The notes under the pieces were generated by a model, which searched no databases, was not told where the DNA came from, and saw only the letters and a list, made by a program, of their open reading frames with translations. A DNA stretch of 64,000 bases from assembly GCA_902702965.1 (NCBI GenBank), contig CACRXP010000145.1, positions 435,889 to 499,888 of the forward strand. Reading direction: 5' to 3'. Origin of the DNA: Spirometra erinaceieuropaei. Taxonomy: Eukaryota > Platyhelminthes > Cestoda > Diphyllobothriidea > Diphyllobothriidae. How positions within the stretch are numbered: position 1 is the stretch's first letter; each line of letters opens with the position of its first letter. Positions 1 to 11,200 of this stretch are shown here, piece by piece. The position numbers were made by a program, and so were the translations under genes.

Positions 1-584
1 ACTTCAAGGGTTATATATTGCTGGTTTCCGAAGTTGATTAGAATTGTCCTGCCACGGAGACCGCCTTTTTCCCAGCGACAGTTTCTCCTCATCCTGACTG
101 TCCTTTTCAGTAAGGCGGATGAGTTGCTGGGGTGACTCATCAACAGAATTGAATACAGCTTCTTAGTTTCACCGTAAGCTGATGCGCCTCCTAGATACTG
201 CGCGGTTTGATTTCAACATCAGTTGTGAGGATGCCGTAAAGCGAATGTGACTTTCCTACGTGAATTCCTGAATTTAAGGCTGCACGAGGACAAAACTGTC
301 CTGAATCATTTGAATAGTCTGGTCTTTTGGCTGCAAGGTTCGTCGCGGTGAAGCCTCCCTTGGCCTAATACCTTCTCTGAGGAGCCTGGGAGCGTACGAC
401 CAGGATTTTTTCAATTTATTCCGACTAGAAAGCCTCATTCTCCATAACTCTGGTGTCCAGCGGTCAGGCTTAATTTGTAATGATCATTAAGCTGGCTATT
501 GCATCCTGATTGTCCGTCCGTTACAAGTGGCGGGGCTAATTATTGTCCCAGGAGGAGCAGCAGTGATTTATGCATGTTTTTTAC
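1..584. other. No gene recognised at left edge
   Basis: I see no conserved exon on either strand here. It probably lies in an intron of the CDC50-family gene whose last exon is at 2901, because no earlier exon of that gene was found in the window, but that is inference. Confidence 0.4.
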
Positions 585-2350
585 TGTGACAGTTCAACCG
601 TCGCAACAGACGATGTCCACCCTGTGCTCCACAGCAAGGCGAAGCAGGCACAGTGACTTGCGCGTGAATCAGTTTGCAGTGAGAGTGGATGTGCACATCA
701 TCCACCGCACTCTCTCCTCCATCACCCCCCCTCCCCCACCTGGGCCCACTGGCAAGACAAAAGGCGGGAGAGGGCGCAGGTGGCGGGCACGGCCGGACGC
801 GCGCTTGGGTGTACCACCACACTTCCTGGTCCACAATGAACACTTGACCTGGTACTTAAGTAACAAAAGCGCAACAGCCGGTCGGAAAGGGGAGAATGAC
901 AGGATAACTATGCCCACGACCTGTCTAGCCAGCAGTAGCGAAAGCGCATCTACCGGCAAGAAACAAGGTGTTAGAAAACTGCCAGCGCACACCAGGCTGT
1001 GAGAGCCACGGTCTGCTAAATCATGGCCTGGCAGACGCTCACAAACCTTAAGGCCAGAAAGGTGCCGTATGGCCCTGCACTGAGTCTGGGCCAACGCTCT
1101 TCAAAGGCCGGTGACCAGTCAACCGTCGACTGTGAGGCGCTGCTCATATGTCCACACACTCCACATATACGTGAGAATGCCAGAGGTCAAGTTGAAGAGG
1201 GCCGTGACAGCCTGACTGTCGGTGCACCAGTCCGCCACTCCATACAAACACGCGGTTGGACAGACTGCATGGACTGAGTTGAGGCATCGGTCGGCAGCCT
1301 GTTAAGCCACGGCGCTTGGCGCACTGTTATTATCTCAGACTCAGATCACTAATGCAGCGGAGAAGCCACGTAGAGAAGAAGCTGAGAAGCACGCTTCCTA
1401 CTTGCGTGGGAGGTGTCAATTGAGTCCTTATGTTGTGTGGTGATGGATGTTGTTGTGTGATGCAGATGTTGGTGGGAGAAGGTACGACGGTGCGGCACAG
1501 CCGGTGTTTGTCGACCGCAGGTTTTCATGAATGCGCATGTAACCTAGTAGGCCCATGCGGTGAGTGAATATGCGGGACAGTTTGGACAATGGAGGCGGAT
1601 GCGGCGAGTGTAGGTTGGTGCTGCAGGCACTGGGTCGCCAGTCCCTGTGCGATGGATTCTTAAGTGACCGACCAGGTCGATGGGTGAGGGGAATTTACGG
1701 GCGCAGTGTGGGCAAGATTGATTGAGAGTGTCAGAATCGGTTTCGAAGATGGCGGCGGTGGAAAATCTGCTGGTAGTGAGCGCGCTGGTCGACGGGTGTA
1801 CATTGGGCTAGGCATACTGAATGCGCAAGGTGTTGCGAGTGTGTCGAGACTGCGGTGAATTCCGCCCTCGTTAACACGCACGCGACCTGGTAGGCCCATG
1901 CGGTGAGTGAATGTGTGGGGGCAGTTGGGACAATGGCGGCCGATGCGGCAAGTGGAGGTTGATGCTTCGAGCACTGTTTTGCGAGTCTCCGTGTGGCGGA
2001 TTCGCAAGTGACCGATCAGGCCGATGTGTGAGGTGAAGGTGCGATGCCAGCGAGGACAGGCAGGAGCCGAGTCCACATCACCATAGGTGATGGCTGTGGT
2101 AGTGATGGGATGTCGGACGTCGTTCCATCTGTGTGGAAACTGCATGATGTCTTGGTGGTGGTGGTGTTGGTGATGGCGGTGGTGGTGATGGTGGTCGCCG
2201 CTGCGGTTGACGCAGGGGCTGCGACAGTGCGGATGGTGAGCGGTTGATGGTGGCGGGGGGGGGGAGGGCGACAGTGTGAGTGGCGGTGACGGGGGTGGCG
2301 GTCGGCACGGGGTTTGCGTTATTTCGAGGACGCTGGTTCCCATTATCCAA
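585..2350 (-). mobile_element. 5'-truncated RTE-like LINE copy (zinc-finger tail plus 3' UTR)
   Basis: This is the 3' part of the same minus-strand retrotransposon seen more fully at 8256-12372. Reading the minus strand from 2350, it holds a decayed zinc-finger coding tail (to about 1480) and then a 3' untranslated region of roughly 900 bp. The untranslated part shares long stretches with 8256-9107, for example the CACACTCTCTCCTCC-type block near 702-720 (8376-8392 in the other copy). Its end near 585 matches the other copies. Absence of the reverse transcriptase indicates 5' truncation on insertion. The class follows from the main copy. Confidence 0.8.
1480..2343 (-). pseudogene. Decayed C2H2-type zinc-finger tail of RTE-like LINE
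   Basis: The open stretch 1660-2343 encodes degenerate fingers, such as CPNCPHTFTHRMGLPG and a CPRWHRTFTSHIGLIGHLR unit in which the second cysteine is displaced. In intact copies the pattern is CPxCxRTFxxRxGLxGHxRIH, a C2H2 finger. The part before the fingers is Pro/Ser-rich and contains a His-rich run from a CAC/CAT repeat (about 2145-2200). The fingers probably bind nucleic acid for the element, as is assumed for similar C-terminal fingers of LINE ORF2 proteins. The copy is broken and has no reverse transcriptase. Confidence 0.7.
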
Positions 2351-2900
2351 GCAAAGTTTTCACCCGAGTGTTGAAGTCATTTTCAAAACCACGTCTTTCA
2401 TTGTCATCGTTGTAGTGAACGTTGTATTGACGCATGACGGCTTAACCCTAACTCTGCTCAGGCGCATCTCGTAGAGACACACAGCATATCTAATGTATCT
2501 CAAAAAGGTTCAAGATGGTATGCATTCTTAACATCGCCGGACGAGTACTCGTTTTTTTAGTAAGCAATGTGCCATTTCCTCTTTTGTTCAACCAGAGCAA
2601 CTTGCACCTCATTCATTTTGTCTAACGGGAGAGAACCGGGCTCATTTGTTCCCACGCATTTACGTACACACACCATCAAGCAGCAGTGCAAAATTAACTT
2701 GCCTGACTACAGCTCATGTTCCAACTATAAGTGGACTCCCCGAGTAGTCAGCGGCCAAGGCAAGGGATTGATCCACATTCTTGCAATCATTCATAACAGA
2801 CCACCTCTGTTTGCCGACCCCTAACGCCTCTTTTTCAACTGACCATCGTATTCTAAATGAAGATGTCTAACAGTACGCCGTGATATTGTTTCTTTTCCAG

Positions 2901-3061
2901 ATTTTCCTGTAGCCGTATTTGGCGGCACAAAGGCGGTCATTTTCGCCCAAGTCAACTGCCTAGGTCGGCGGAACATCTGGCTTGGCGTCATCTTCACCGT
3001 CACGGGCTTAATTTATTTCTTGCTAGGGCTCTACACTTGGGGGCGCACAGGCAAATTGTAA
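2901..3061 (+). CDS. TMEM30: Last exon of a CDC50/TMEM30-family flippase subunit
   Basis: CDC50 proteins are two-pass membrane beta-subunits that P4-ATPase lipid flippases need for exit from the ER and for activity. This exon follows a strong acceptor (TTCTTTTCCAG at 2890-2900), enters in phase 1 and reads FPVAVFGGTKAVIF, then a GRRNIWLG motif, then a hydrophobic segment of about 20 residues, then GRTGKL and a stop at 3059-3061. This matches the family's conserved C-terminal block (Y/F-P-V-x-x-F-x-G-x-K, later G-x-x-N-x-x-LG and transmembrane helix 2). The cytosolic tail is only about 8 residues. Earlier exons were not found and are probably beyond the left edge. The sequence GTAAGT overlaps the stop (3058-3063), so an alternative donor there cannot be excluded. 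Confidence 0.82.
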
Positions 3062-3979
3062 GTTGATTTTGGTGTTATAGTTATGTTTTTCTCTAACATC
3101 CAGCTTCAGAAAACCTTGGCCCTAGGTGTATAGATCCCTGCAGGAGAGACATCCTCTGAAGCACGTGTGCTTTGATAGTGGAGTTCAGCTTGCCGACAGC
3201 CAAGAATAAAAGACAGTTTGCCATAGCACTCTTGGGTATGGAATGCTATGGCCGGCAACTCACGCAACGCTGGCAAAGTAAATCCAGATATACTGGTACG
3301 TTTTGTCGGTCGTTTTACCATTATGTACGGGCGCATCTCGCAAAATACATTGACAACTACGGTGGGCAGTTAAGATGGATCCCGCCCCGGCACCCATAAC
3401 TAACATGCACCTCCGCAAAGATGACTAAATGACGATTACCTTCCCTAACAGGGCAGGACATCCGATGTGTGTAAGTCTTCACATCCGGTAGTCACTCCAC
3501 TAGTCCCCATCCCCACTTACAACCCCCGATCAAAAATTCCAATGGTGAACGCTACATACGATTCCGTAGGCGTCTCGGACTGGTTCGTTTCGTCCTCTCC
3601 CTCTACCAAAATAGTGACCAATTGAGGAGTTTAACAGTCGGCTGGAAGAGTTGAGCGGGTCCATCTAAGGGATGTGCTTCTTACCTCTTCCCAGGGTATG
3701 GGGCTAGAAAAGGCGCCCTGGAAAGCGTTGGCAATCCTGCTGTCGGCAAGCTGACTGTGGCTTCTGAACACGAGAAATGCGATCCACAAGATTCAAGAAA
3801 CAACAACAGTGGCCCTACTCAGTCTTGCGGTCTAAAGTGTGTGTTTATTTTTGGACAAGCCAACGACGAACGGGCAATAAGGAGGACAAATCTGGTAGCC
3901 CGGGAACTGGCTCGCTAAATGGTGGACATCGCGGTTCTCGGAGTGCTGTAGTGGAATGACGATGTTGCCAAGTACACCG
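3062..3979. other. Stretch without recognised features
   Basis: This is probably 3' UTR of the CDC50 gene and intergenic DNA. Open frames here are short and resemble nothing I know. Confidence 0.35.
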
Positions 3980-4926
3980 TACAAGTGTTGGGCGGTTAGG
4001 CCGTCGTGGTTGGTGATGTCGAACACGTGCCCCACAGCAAGGTGAGTGCAGGGACGGTGACTTGCGCGTGGTTCCTTCTATAGTACTAGTTGACTTACGC
4101 TACCTATGCGTTAACACCGTCAACCTCATTCTATCTTCCCATTTCCAAGCACCTGTCCACTGTTTAAGCCGATCAGAAACCTTATGCCGGAAGTGGGCTC
4201 AATGGCTGACAGAACTAGAAAGTCAGTCTGCTCGCACCTCATGCACGACCTGGCTCTCCAAACGCGCACACCAGGATAGCACGCAAAGGGGAATTGGCTC
4301 GATTGTCACATGTGTGAGAAAGGGCAACTAAGAAGGAGCCCGGTCAACCTGGCGACCACTCAACGCACACACAACTGAGCCGACTGCGTGGCCTGAATTG
4401 AAACGTCAGTTTGCAACATTCTAAGCCACAGCTTTTAGCGCACCGTGATGATCTCAAGCACATCAAACTTTTTATAATGAGGAATTATGCGCTAGCATTC
4501 GATTTCAATCATTCTACCCCATTTCATGCACTAGTCGACTGTCCGAGCCGATCAAACCAACGGATTCTGAGATTGGGGGAGATGTCTAATAGAAAAAAGA
4601 ACTCGCTTGCGCGTGCCACGTACACACGATCAATCTCCCCCCATACGCGCGCAGAAGGGGGTAGACCACTTGGATCTCAAGTGCAGCAGAGGAGACAAAA
4701 GAAAGGAGCCGAAGAGCACATTTCCCGCTCACGTGACAGGTGCCGGTGGTGGGAGAAGTTGGAGATGTTTTTGAGTGGTGCACGTGTTGATGGGGCATAT
4801 GCGGTGTAGACATGTTTGCAGTGATTTGCTGCAGGTTTTCACGCAGGCGCCTGTGACCGCATAGGCCCATGCAATGGTTGAATGTGTAGGGACAATGCGG
4901 CAGTTGGGGCGACGGCGTCTAATGTA

Positions 4927-5302
4927 CAGTGGATGTGCTAACTCATGAAATGTCAACCAAAATTTCGAAATGCGTTCTCGTTTCGAAAAGATAAATTAAG
5001 TAGTGTTGTAAAACTAATCATGATGCAGCATAAATCTTTAATGATCCAGTTACCTCAAGGTGTCGGCTTTCGAAAGAACTTATTTTCGGCTGCATGCAAG
5101 ATCTATACTCTGAAAAAATGACAACTTACATAGCATGCAATTTTCTCATTGAGTTTCGATGCCCTTGAAAGTTCAATTATATTTCATGGAAAAATGCACA
5201 AAAATATTCATTCTTTTACTTATTCGGTAGAAAATCACGTCTTCTTCCAAGTTCATACTCAAAAGAAGAGTATAATTCGGTTTTAAAAGACTTTTTCTAA
5301 TT
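4927..5302 (+). repeat. Left inverted-repeat arm of the foldback element
   Basis: It pairs with 5545-5920 over its whole length, starting from CAGTGGATGTGCTAAC. It carries on the plus strand a short reading frame (MKCQPKFRNAFSFRKDK...) that is also present in the other arm. Confidence 0.85.
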
Positions 5303-5544
5303 CCCGAATAGTTTTGAACCCGACCTGCTGTTACACTTGCATTCAGGGTTTCAAAACTACAAGCTGTATATTTTCCGTGTACGGAAAACCATGCATTTCT
5401 CCACGGTGTTAAGAGGAGACCATATGAGGTTCATAAAATTAAGCAGCGGATTTGAGGAATATTGTTAACTTTACAAGCCATATTCGTACATGCAGATACA
5501 TGACGTTTCATGAACGGTCATTTAACGGTATTAAAAAATCTCAC

Positions 5545-5920
5545 AATTAGAAACCTTTTTAAAACCGAATTATACACTTCTTTCGAGTATGAACTTGGAA
5601 GAAGACGTGATTTTCTACCGAATAAGTAAAAGAATGAATATTTTTGTGCATATTTTCCATGAAATATAATTGAATTGTCAAGGGCATCGAAAATCAATGA
5701 GAAAATTGCATACTACCTATGTAGTCATTTTTTGCAGAGTATAGATCTTGCATGCGGCCGAAAATAAGTTCTTTCGAAAGCCGACACCCTGAGGTAACTG
5801 GATCATTATAGATTTATGCTGCATCATGATTAGTTTTACAACACTACTTAATTTATCTTTTCGAAACGAGAACGCATTTCGAAATTCTAGTTGACATTTC
5901 ATGAGTTAGCACATCTACTG
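5545..5920 (-). repeat. Right inverted-repeat arm of the foldback element
   Basis: It is the reverse complement of 4927-5302. Its minus strand keeps an open frame at 5717-5902 of 61 codons that starts MKCQLEFRNAFSFRKDK. I do not recognise the peptide, and it may be only a by-product of sequence identity between the arms. Confidence 0.85.
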
Positions 5921-6890
5921 TATGTTGGCGCCCAAGGCAGTGGTTCCCCTGTCTTTGGGCGATGGATTCCCAAGTGACCGACCGAGCCGATGCGTGGCAA
6001 CATTGTGGGCAGGAGAGGTTGGGGGTGTTAGGTCAGTTGTTACTACCGTGCTCCCAGCGGCATACATCCTGGTGAATGAAGAAGTGATTGGATGGGGATG
6101 GGAGAGTTGGTGGATGTGCATGGTGTGTTAAGTGTGTCTATATTGGGGTGAATTCCATTGTTATGGATACACAGTGAAGGCGGGTATATGGGGGTCTTGG
6201 TAATGCTGTGCGCCGATCGCAATACGATGGATTCACAAGTGGCCGGCTAGGCCGATGCATGAGGCAAATATGCGGTCGAAACGAGAATAGGTTGAGTTTC
6301 GAGTCCACGTCGCTGGAGGCGTTTTAGTTGTTGGAGGGCGGTGGTTTACAGGTCATCGGGAGCGTTTTAATCGGTTGCGGGGGTTGAAAGATGGCGATCA
6401 TCGTCGCCGCGTAGGTTATGGTAGGGGTGATGAAGATGGTGAGCAACGGCGGAGGAGCACGGGGATTCTGAACATCGGTGGAGGGGAAGAGCGCCGTCGC
6501 GGACGCCGAGGGGGTTTGAGCAGGGACGGTCGGGGAGGCAGCAGTTGGGTTGTCGGACTGTTTGTGCATTTGGTTCGGAGATGTCTGACGAGGTCGATCC
6601 GCGCGCAGAATGTCTGTCGACAGGACAGTTATGTTGGAAGGGTTTGGAGGATGGCGTTGCGGGTCAAGGACGACTGAGACTTGCGAACTCCCCCTTTGGC
6701 TTTGAAATCGGCGACCCGACTGAATTTATAGGTGGCTGTTCCATTCTTCACTGCTTTCCTCCAGGTCGCTCGGTTCTGTGCGAGCTCTTCACAAGCCTTC
6801 GCGTTGATATCTAACTGCTCCGATAAATTCTCTAAAATGTCCCTGTAGCGACGGGTGCGAGTCGCCTATACCAAACTCTGAGGGCGCCGT

Positions 6891-8255
6891 GTTCACTTTC
6901 TCCATCGTTTTGTCACCGCATGAACAAATCCTTCGACGTTACACCACGCTGTTCACGGTCTATTCAAACGGAGCTACTATGGCGGTTAACTCATCGTGGC
7001 GACGGCAACCAGAGTCACTTGCTAGTGGTAAACTTGCACGCGCGACTTAGCCACTAAGTTGCCAACACCGAGACGGCGACTGATATTTTCGTCCTTTATG
7101 AATCTTCTTAGCAGGACCGGATAGAGGCGCATACCCACACACGATGAGGTTAATACATATGTGGTGACCGGGGTCACCAATTTGTGGTGCTCAACGATGT
7201 AAGCTCAACTGTAACCGCACACAATAATTTTGTTTGGTCTTCTGTCAGAAGTCAGGGAGCTGTGAGAACTGGTTTAATCTGCACACAGGGCAGGTTGCCG
7301 TAAGCTAGCTGTGCACTAGTGACAGAGTCGAGTCCGTTTCCGGAATGCGTCAGTCGCGGTGTGTTGTTTACGCGGGAGTGAATGTCTGTTTCAGCAGGAG
7401 CGGGTGACTGGCTGAGTGTTGGTCATGTGATTGGACGCATTAGGGGAGAAATAAGGGGCGCACACTCACAAGGGCTCGCGGGTAGCAAGTGAGGGCGTCC
7501 GAAGAGCTTGAGGTGATGAAAGTTTGTGAGGGCAGCCGGGAGTCACTGCAGCTGGACAGGTGTCCCAGTTCTAGCCGGCAGGGGTGGCCGTGTGTCAACG
7601 GCCTGTCGCGGCCATCGACCAACAAAACGGAGCCGGAGAAAGGGGGAGCGACGCAGCCGCTGCACGTCAACAATTGGTTCTCGACTTGACTGAACAACTG
7701 CTGCCAATGTCGTCAATGTAGCTTGTATTCGTTCGGCTACTGTAAACATTATCCTACTACTTCTGTCTACCTGAATATTTATTTAAGAAATCTCACTGTC
7801 GTCCCATCGCACTACTGACGGACGCATGGAATTTATTCATCCGAGTGCGGTCTACCTATCATCGGGTTTCTTCCGCCTTGCCAGCTAGCCGATCCTTGTG
7901 TATCTTTATCCGTTTCTGCTACAGTGGGTTTCGTCATGCAAAGACTGCGGTTCTAGTGGTTTCTGTTATGAAATTGACATCCATCGTAGCCTGTTTCCCT
8001 CATAGGGTGGACATCGGATATCTTCCTGTACGGAAGATGGCCGCTAGAAGTTTTCTTGCAAACTTGTGAATGCCTTTTTGATCCCACCACATTCCTCCGT
8101 CGCCGCGTCTGTCCACGTTCATGGGTTGACTCATGTTTTTTAATCACCTTCATGATTCCCGTATGCAACTGGATTAGGCGCTGTCTTCTGCGATTATGCT
8201 CCACTGTTTTAATGGTCTTACCATGCAGACTTGTTTCCTTTTTGCCACGAAAACC
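6891..8255. other. Stretch without recognised features
   Basis: This lies between two RTE-like copies. The GC-rich part at 7440-7700 has open frames on both strands but no motif I recognise. It may be old repeat sequence. Confidence 0.35.
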
Positions 8256-11200
8256 GACAGTTCGACTGTCGATTCAGACGAGGTCCACCGTCTGCTACAC
8301 AGCAAGGTGCAGCAGGGACGGTGACTTGCGCGTGAATTAGTTTATAGTGATAGTGGACTTGCGCAGCATTTACTGCACTCTCTCCTCCCCTACCTGCACG
8401 CGGTGTCAAGATGGAGTCAAAACGAACGGAAGCGGGGGGAGGGTGGAGGTGGCTGGCATAGCCGGACCCGCACCTAGGCGTGCCACTACACCCCCTGGTC
8501 CACAACATACACCAAGGACAACAACAATACCCCAACATGGGTCAGAAGGACGAGGATGATGACTGGGCAGCCATGCTCACCACCTGTATACCCAGCGGGA
8601 GCCCAAACGCATCTACTGGCAGGGAATCAGGTGTCAGGGAACTGCCAGCGCATAACAGGCTGTGAAGACCGTGGTTTGCTGATACTGGCATAGCCCATGC
8701 TTTCAGATAACTTGACCTCGAAGGGCGACACGTGGCCCCGCATTTAGCCTGGGCCGTCGCCCTCCAAGGTTGGGTAACCAAACAGCCGTCGACTGAGAGG
8801 CACAACCCATAAAGCACACACACTCTCCGCGCATGCATGAAAGTGTCACAGATCGCTTGAGAAGGGACCTTGGCAGCCTGGCTCTCGGCCCACCAGTACG
8901 CCACTTCACACAACACACACAACTGGGCAGACTGCGTGGACTGTGTTGGGGCGTCAGTCGGCTGCCTTCCGAGCCACGGCGCTCCACGCACCGTCTTAGT
9001 CTCAGACTCCGATCACACACGCAGCAGGGGAGTCGCGTGGTGAAGGAGCCGAGGCACACACTTCCCACTTGCGCGGGAGATGGCGGTTGCGTGCTTGTGG
9101 TGGTTGTCTATCGCAGGTTTTCGTGGATGATCATGTGGCGCTGTGGACGCATGTGGTGAATAAATGTGCGAGTGTTATGTGGATAGTAGAGGTGGATGCG
9201 GGTAGTTTGGCTGGTGCTCCAGGCACTGGTTTGGTAGTCCCATTGCAGTTGACTCGCAAGTGACCGACCAGGCCGATGCGTGGGGTGAATGTACGGGGAC
9301 AATATGGACATACGAAGTCAGCAGTGTCAGTGTCAGCTTGGGTGATGGTGCTGGTGGAGCTGGTGGTGATGGGCGCACCGGGAGACGGGGTGTGGTTTGG
9401 GCTGAACATGGTGGGTGTGCAAGATGTCCTGAATATGATGGAGCTGGTGGAGGTGGGCGCGCTGGGCGGCGGAGAGTGGGCGAGGCTAGGCATGCTAGGT
9501 GCGCTGGATGTGCTAGGTGTGTCGGGGCTGTGGTCAATTCCACTCTCGTGAATACGTATGTGACCGAATAGGCCTATGCGGTGAAGGAATGTGCAAGGGC
9601 AGTGTGGACAGTGGAGGCGGATGCGGCGAGTGTAAGCTGATGCTCTAGGCACTGGTTCGCCAGTATCTGTGCGATGGATTCATAAGTGGCTGACCAGGCC
9701 GATGTGTAAGGTGAAGGTGCAATCGCAATGAGGTCAGGTATAGACCGGGTCCTCATCTCTGGTGTTGACGGAGGTGGTGGTGGTGGTGTTTGTTGGTGTG
9801 TTAGGACTATGTGTAGTGTTGATGGGCATGGCAGACGCCACAGCGGCCGACGTTTCGGGGGTGGAGGAGGAGGATGAAGATGGTAGTGGTTGTTGGGGAG
9901 GGCGGTCAACGTTAGCTGACAGTGTAGAAGGCGAGGGGGAGTCTGACGGAGGAACTACGGTTAGTGCACTCCGGGTGTTGCAGCTGGTCCGATGGTGTCA
10001 AAAAAATCCAATTGACGCTCGGAATGTCCGTTGACATCGTGGACACATTGGAAGCTGTTGGGCGTTAGCGTTGTGAGGCGGCAGCAACAGTTGAGATTTG
10101 CGTGTCTCGCGTTTGGCTTTGACAGCGGTGATGCGGTTGGCTTAGTAGATCGTTGAGCCTGTCTTCACTGTCCTCCTCCAGGTTGGTCGGTCTCGGGCGC
10201 GGTCTTCCCAGTTTCCCGGGATGATCTGCAGACGCTTTAGAAAAGTCTTCAGTGTATTTGTATCGACGGACTTGGCCTACTCGTCGGCGCGAACCGATCG
10301 TGACATCTCCATAGAAGAGTCGTTTGGGCAACCTCTTATCATCCATCCGCATGCGGTGACCGCTCCAGCGTGGTTGTAGTTGTTTCAGCGTAGCGTGGAT
10401 GCTGACGATTCCCGTTCGCTCCAGTACGTCCATGTCTGGGATCGGGTCCTGCCACCGCAGCTTCAGTATTCGACGAAGACAACTAAGGTGAAAGTGGTTG
10501 AGTCTACATACCTGTTTCATGTACACCGTCCAGGTCTCCGCTTTATGCTGCAGCGTCGGCAGGGTGACCGCCTTGTACATCCTCAGGTTGGTGTTGAAGT
10601 GGAGACCATGGCGATTCCGGACTGTGTTTTGCAGACGGCCGAAGTTTTGGCTGACCTCGAAAATCCGGCTGGCCACTTCATCGTCAATCTTGGTAGTGTG
10701 AGAGGGTGCTGCCCATATACGCAAAGTTGTCCGCCACTTGCAGCTAGGCGCCGTTCACGCTGATTTGCTGCGCATTGTGGGCAGTGTTGGGTGGCGGTTG
10801 ATGCATAACCATCGTTTTCTCCGTGTTGATGACCAGGCTGAAGTTGTCGCAGGCGATGGGGGAGAGGTCCATGCTCCTTTGCATGTCTCCTTCGGCAGTT
10901 GCGCATTGAGGGTGAAGTCACCGACGAACAGAAGTTCGTGGACGGTGGCTGCGGATACACGCGACTGGAAGTGCATCCGGCGCTGATTGAGGAGGTGGCC
11001 GTCCATCCGGCAGGCGATGCGAAGTCCATAGCGTTCGTCACGGTAGGCGTCCATCGGCATGGCAGAGAGCATGAGACTGAAGATGGTAGGCGCGAGGACG
11101 CAGCCCGCTTCACTCCGTCGGTCACTGTGAATGCCTCTAAGACAGCTCCATTGTCCGTGACTCGCGCCATCATGCCGTCGTGGAGCTGACGTCCCATCTG

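Larger units (their letters stand above)
4927..5920. mobile_element. TA-flanked foldback (MITE-like) DNA transposon
   Basis: The element begins CAGTGGATGTGC and ends GCACATCTACTG, with TA on both sides (4925-4926 and 5921-5922). TA duplication plus a terminus starting CAGT fits the Tc1/mariner superfamily. Two arms of about 376 bp are inverted copies of each other with few mismatches, around a core of about 240 bp. There is no transposase, so it would be non-autonomous. It sits inside the zinc-finger part of an RTE-like copy. Removing it with one TA restores the uninterrupted sequence seen in a sibling copy near 52390. Confidence 0.85.
3980..6890 (-). mobile_element. RTE-like LINE copy, decayed and split by a foldback transposon
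   Basis: Minus-strand order matches the main copy. The end of the reverse-transcriptase region lies near 6890-6690 (parallel to 10260-10110). Zinc-finger remnants lie at 6300-5921 and 4926-4740. The 3' UTR runs to about 3980, with the shared ACGGTGACTTGCGCGTG block at 4053-4069. A 994-bp TA-flanked inverted-repeat element interrupts the finger region at 4927-5920. Internal deletions and frame breaks are frequent, so the copy is dead. Confidence 0.7.

Noticed and set aside
499..1277. Overlapping GC-rich frames on both strands (up to 167 codons)
   Set aside because: They fall in the 3' UTR of the RTE-like element. The same region in other copies has no conserved frame.
2145..2200. Histidine-rich run suggesting a metal-binding protein
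   Set aside because: It is a CAC/CAT repeat inside the decayed linker of the RTE-like zinc-finger tail.
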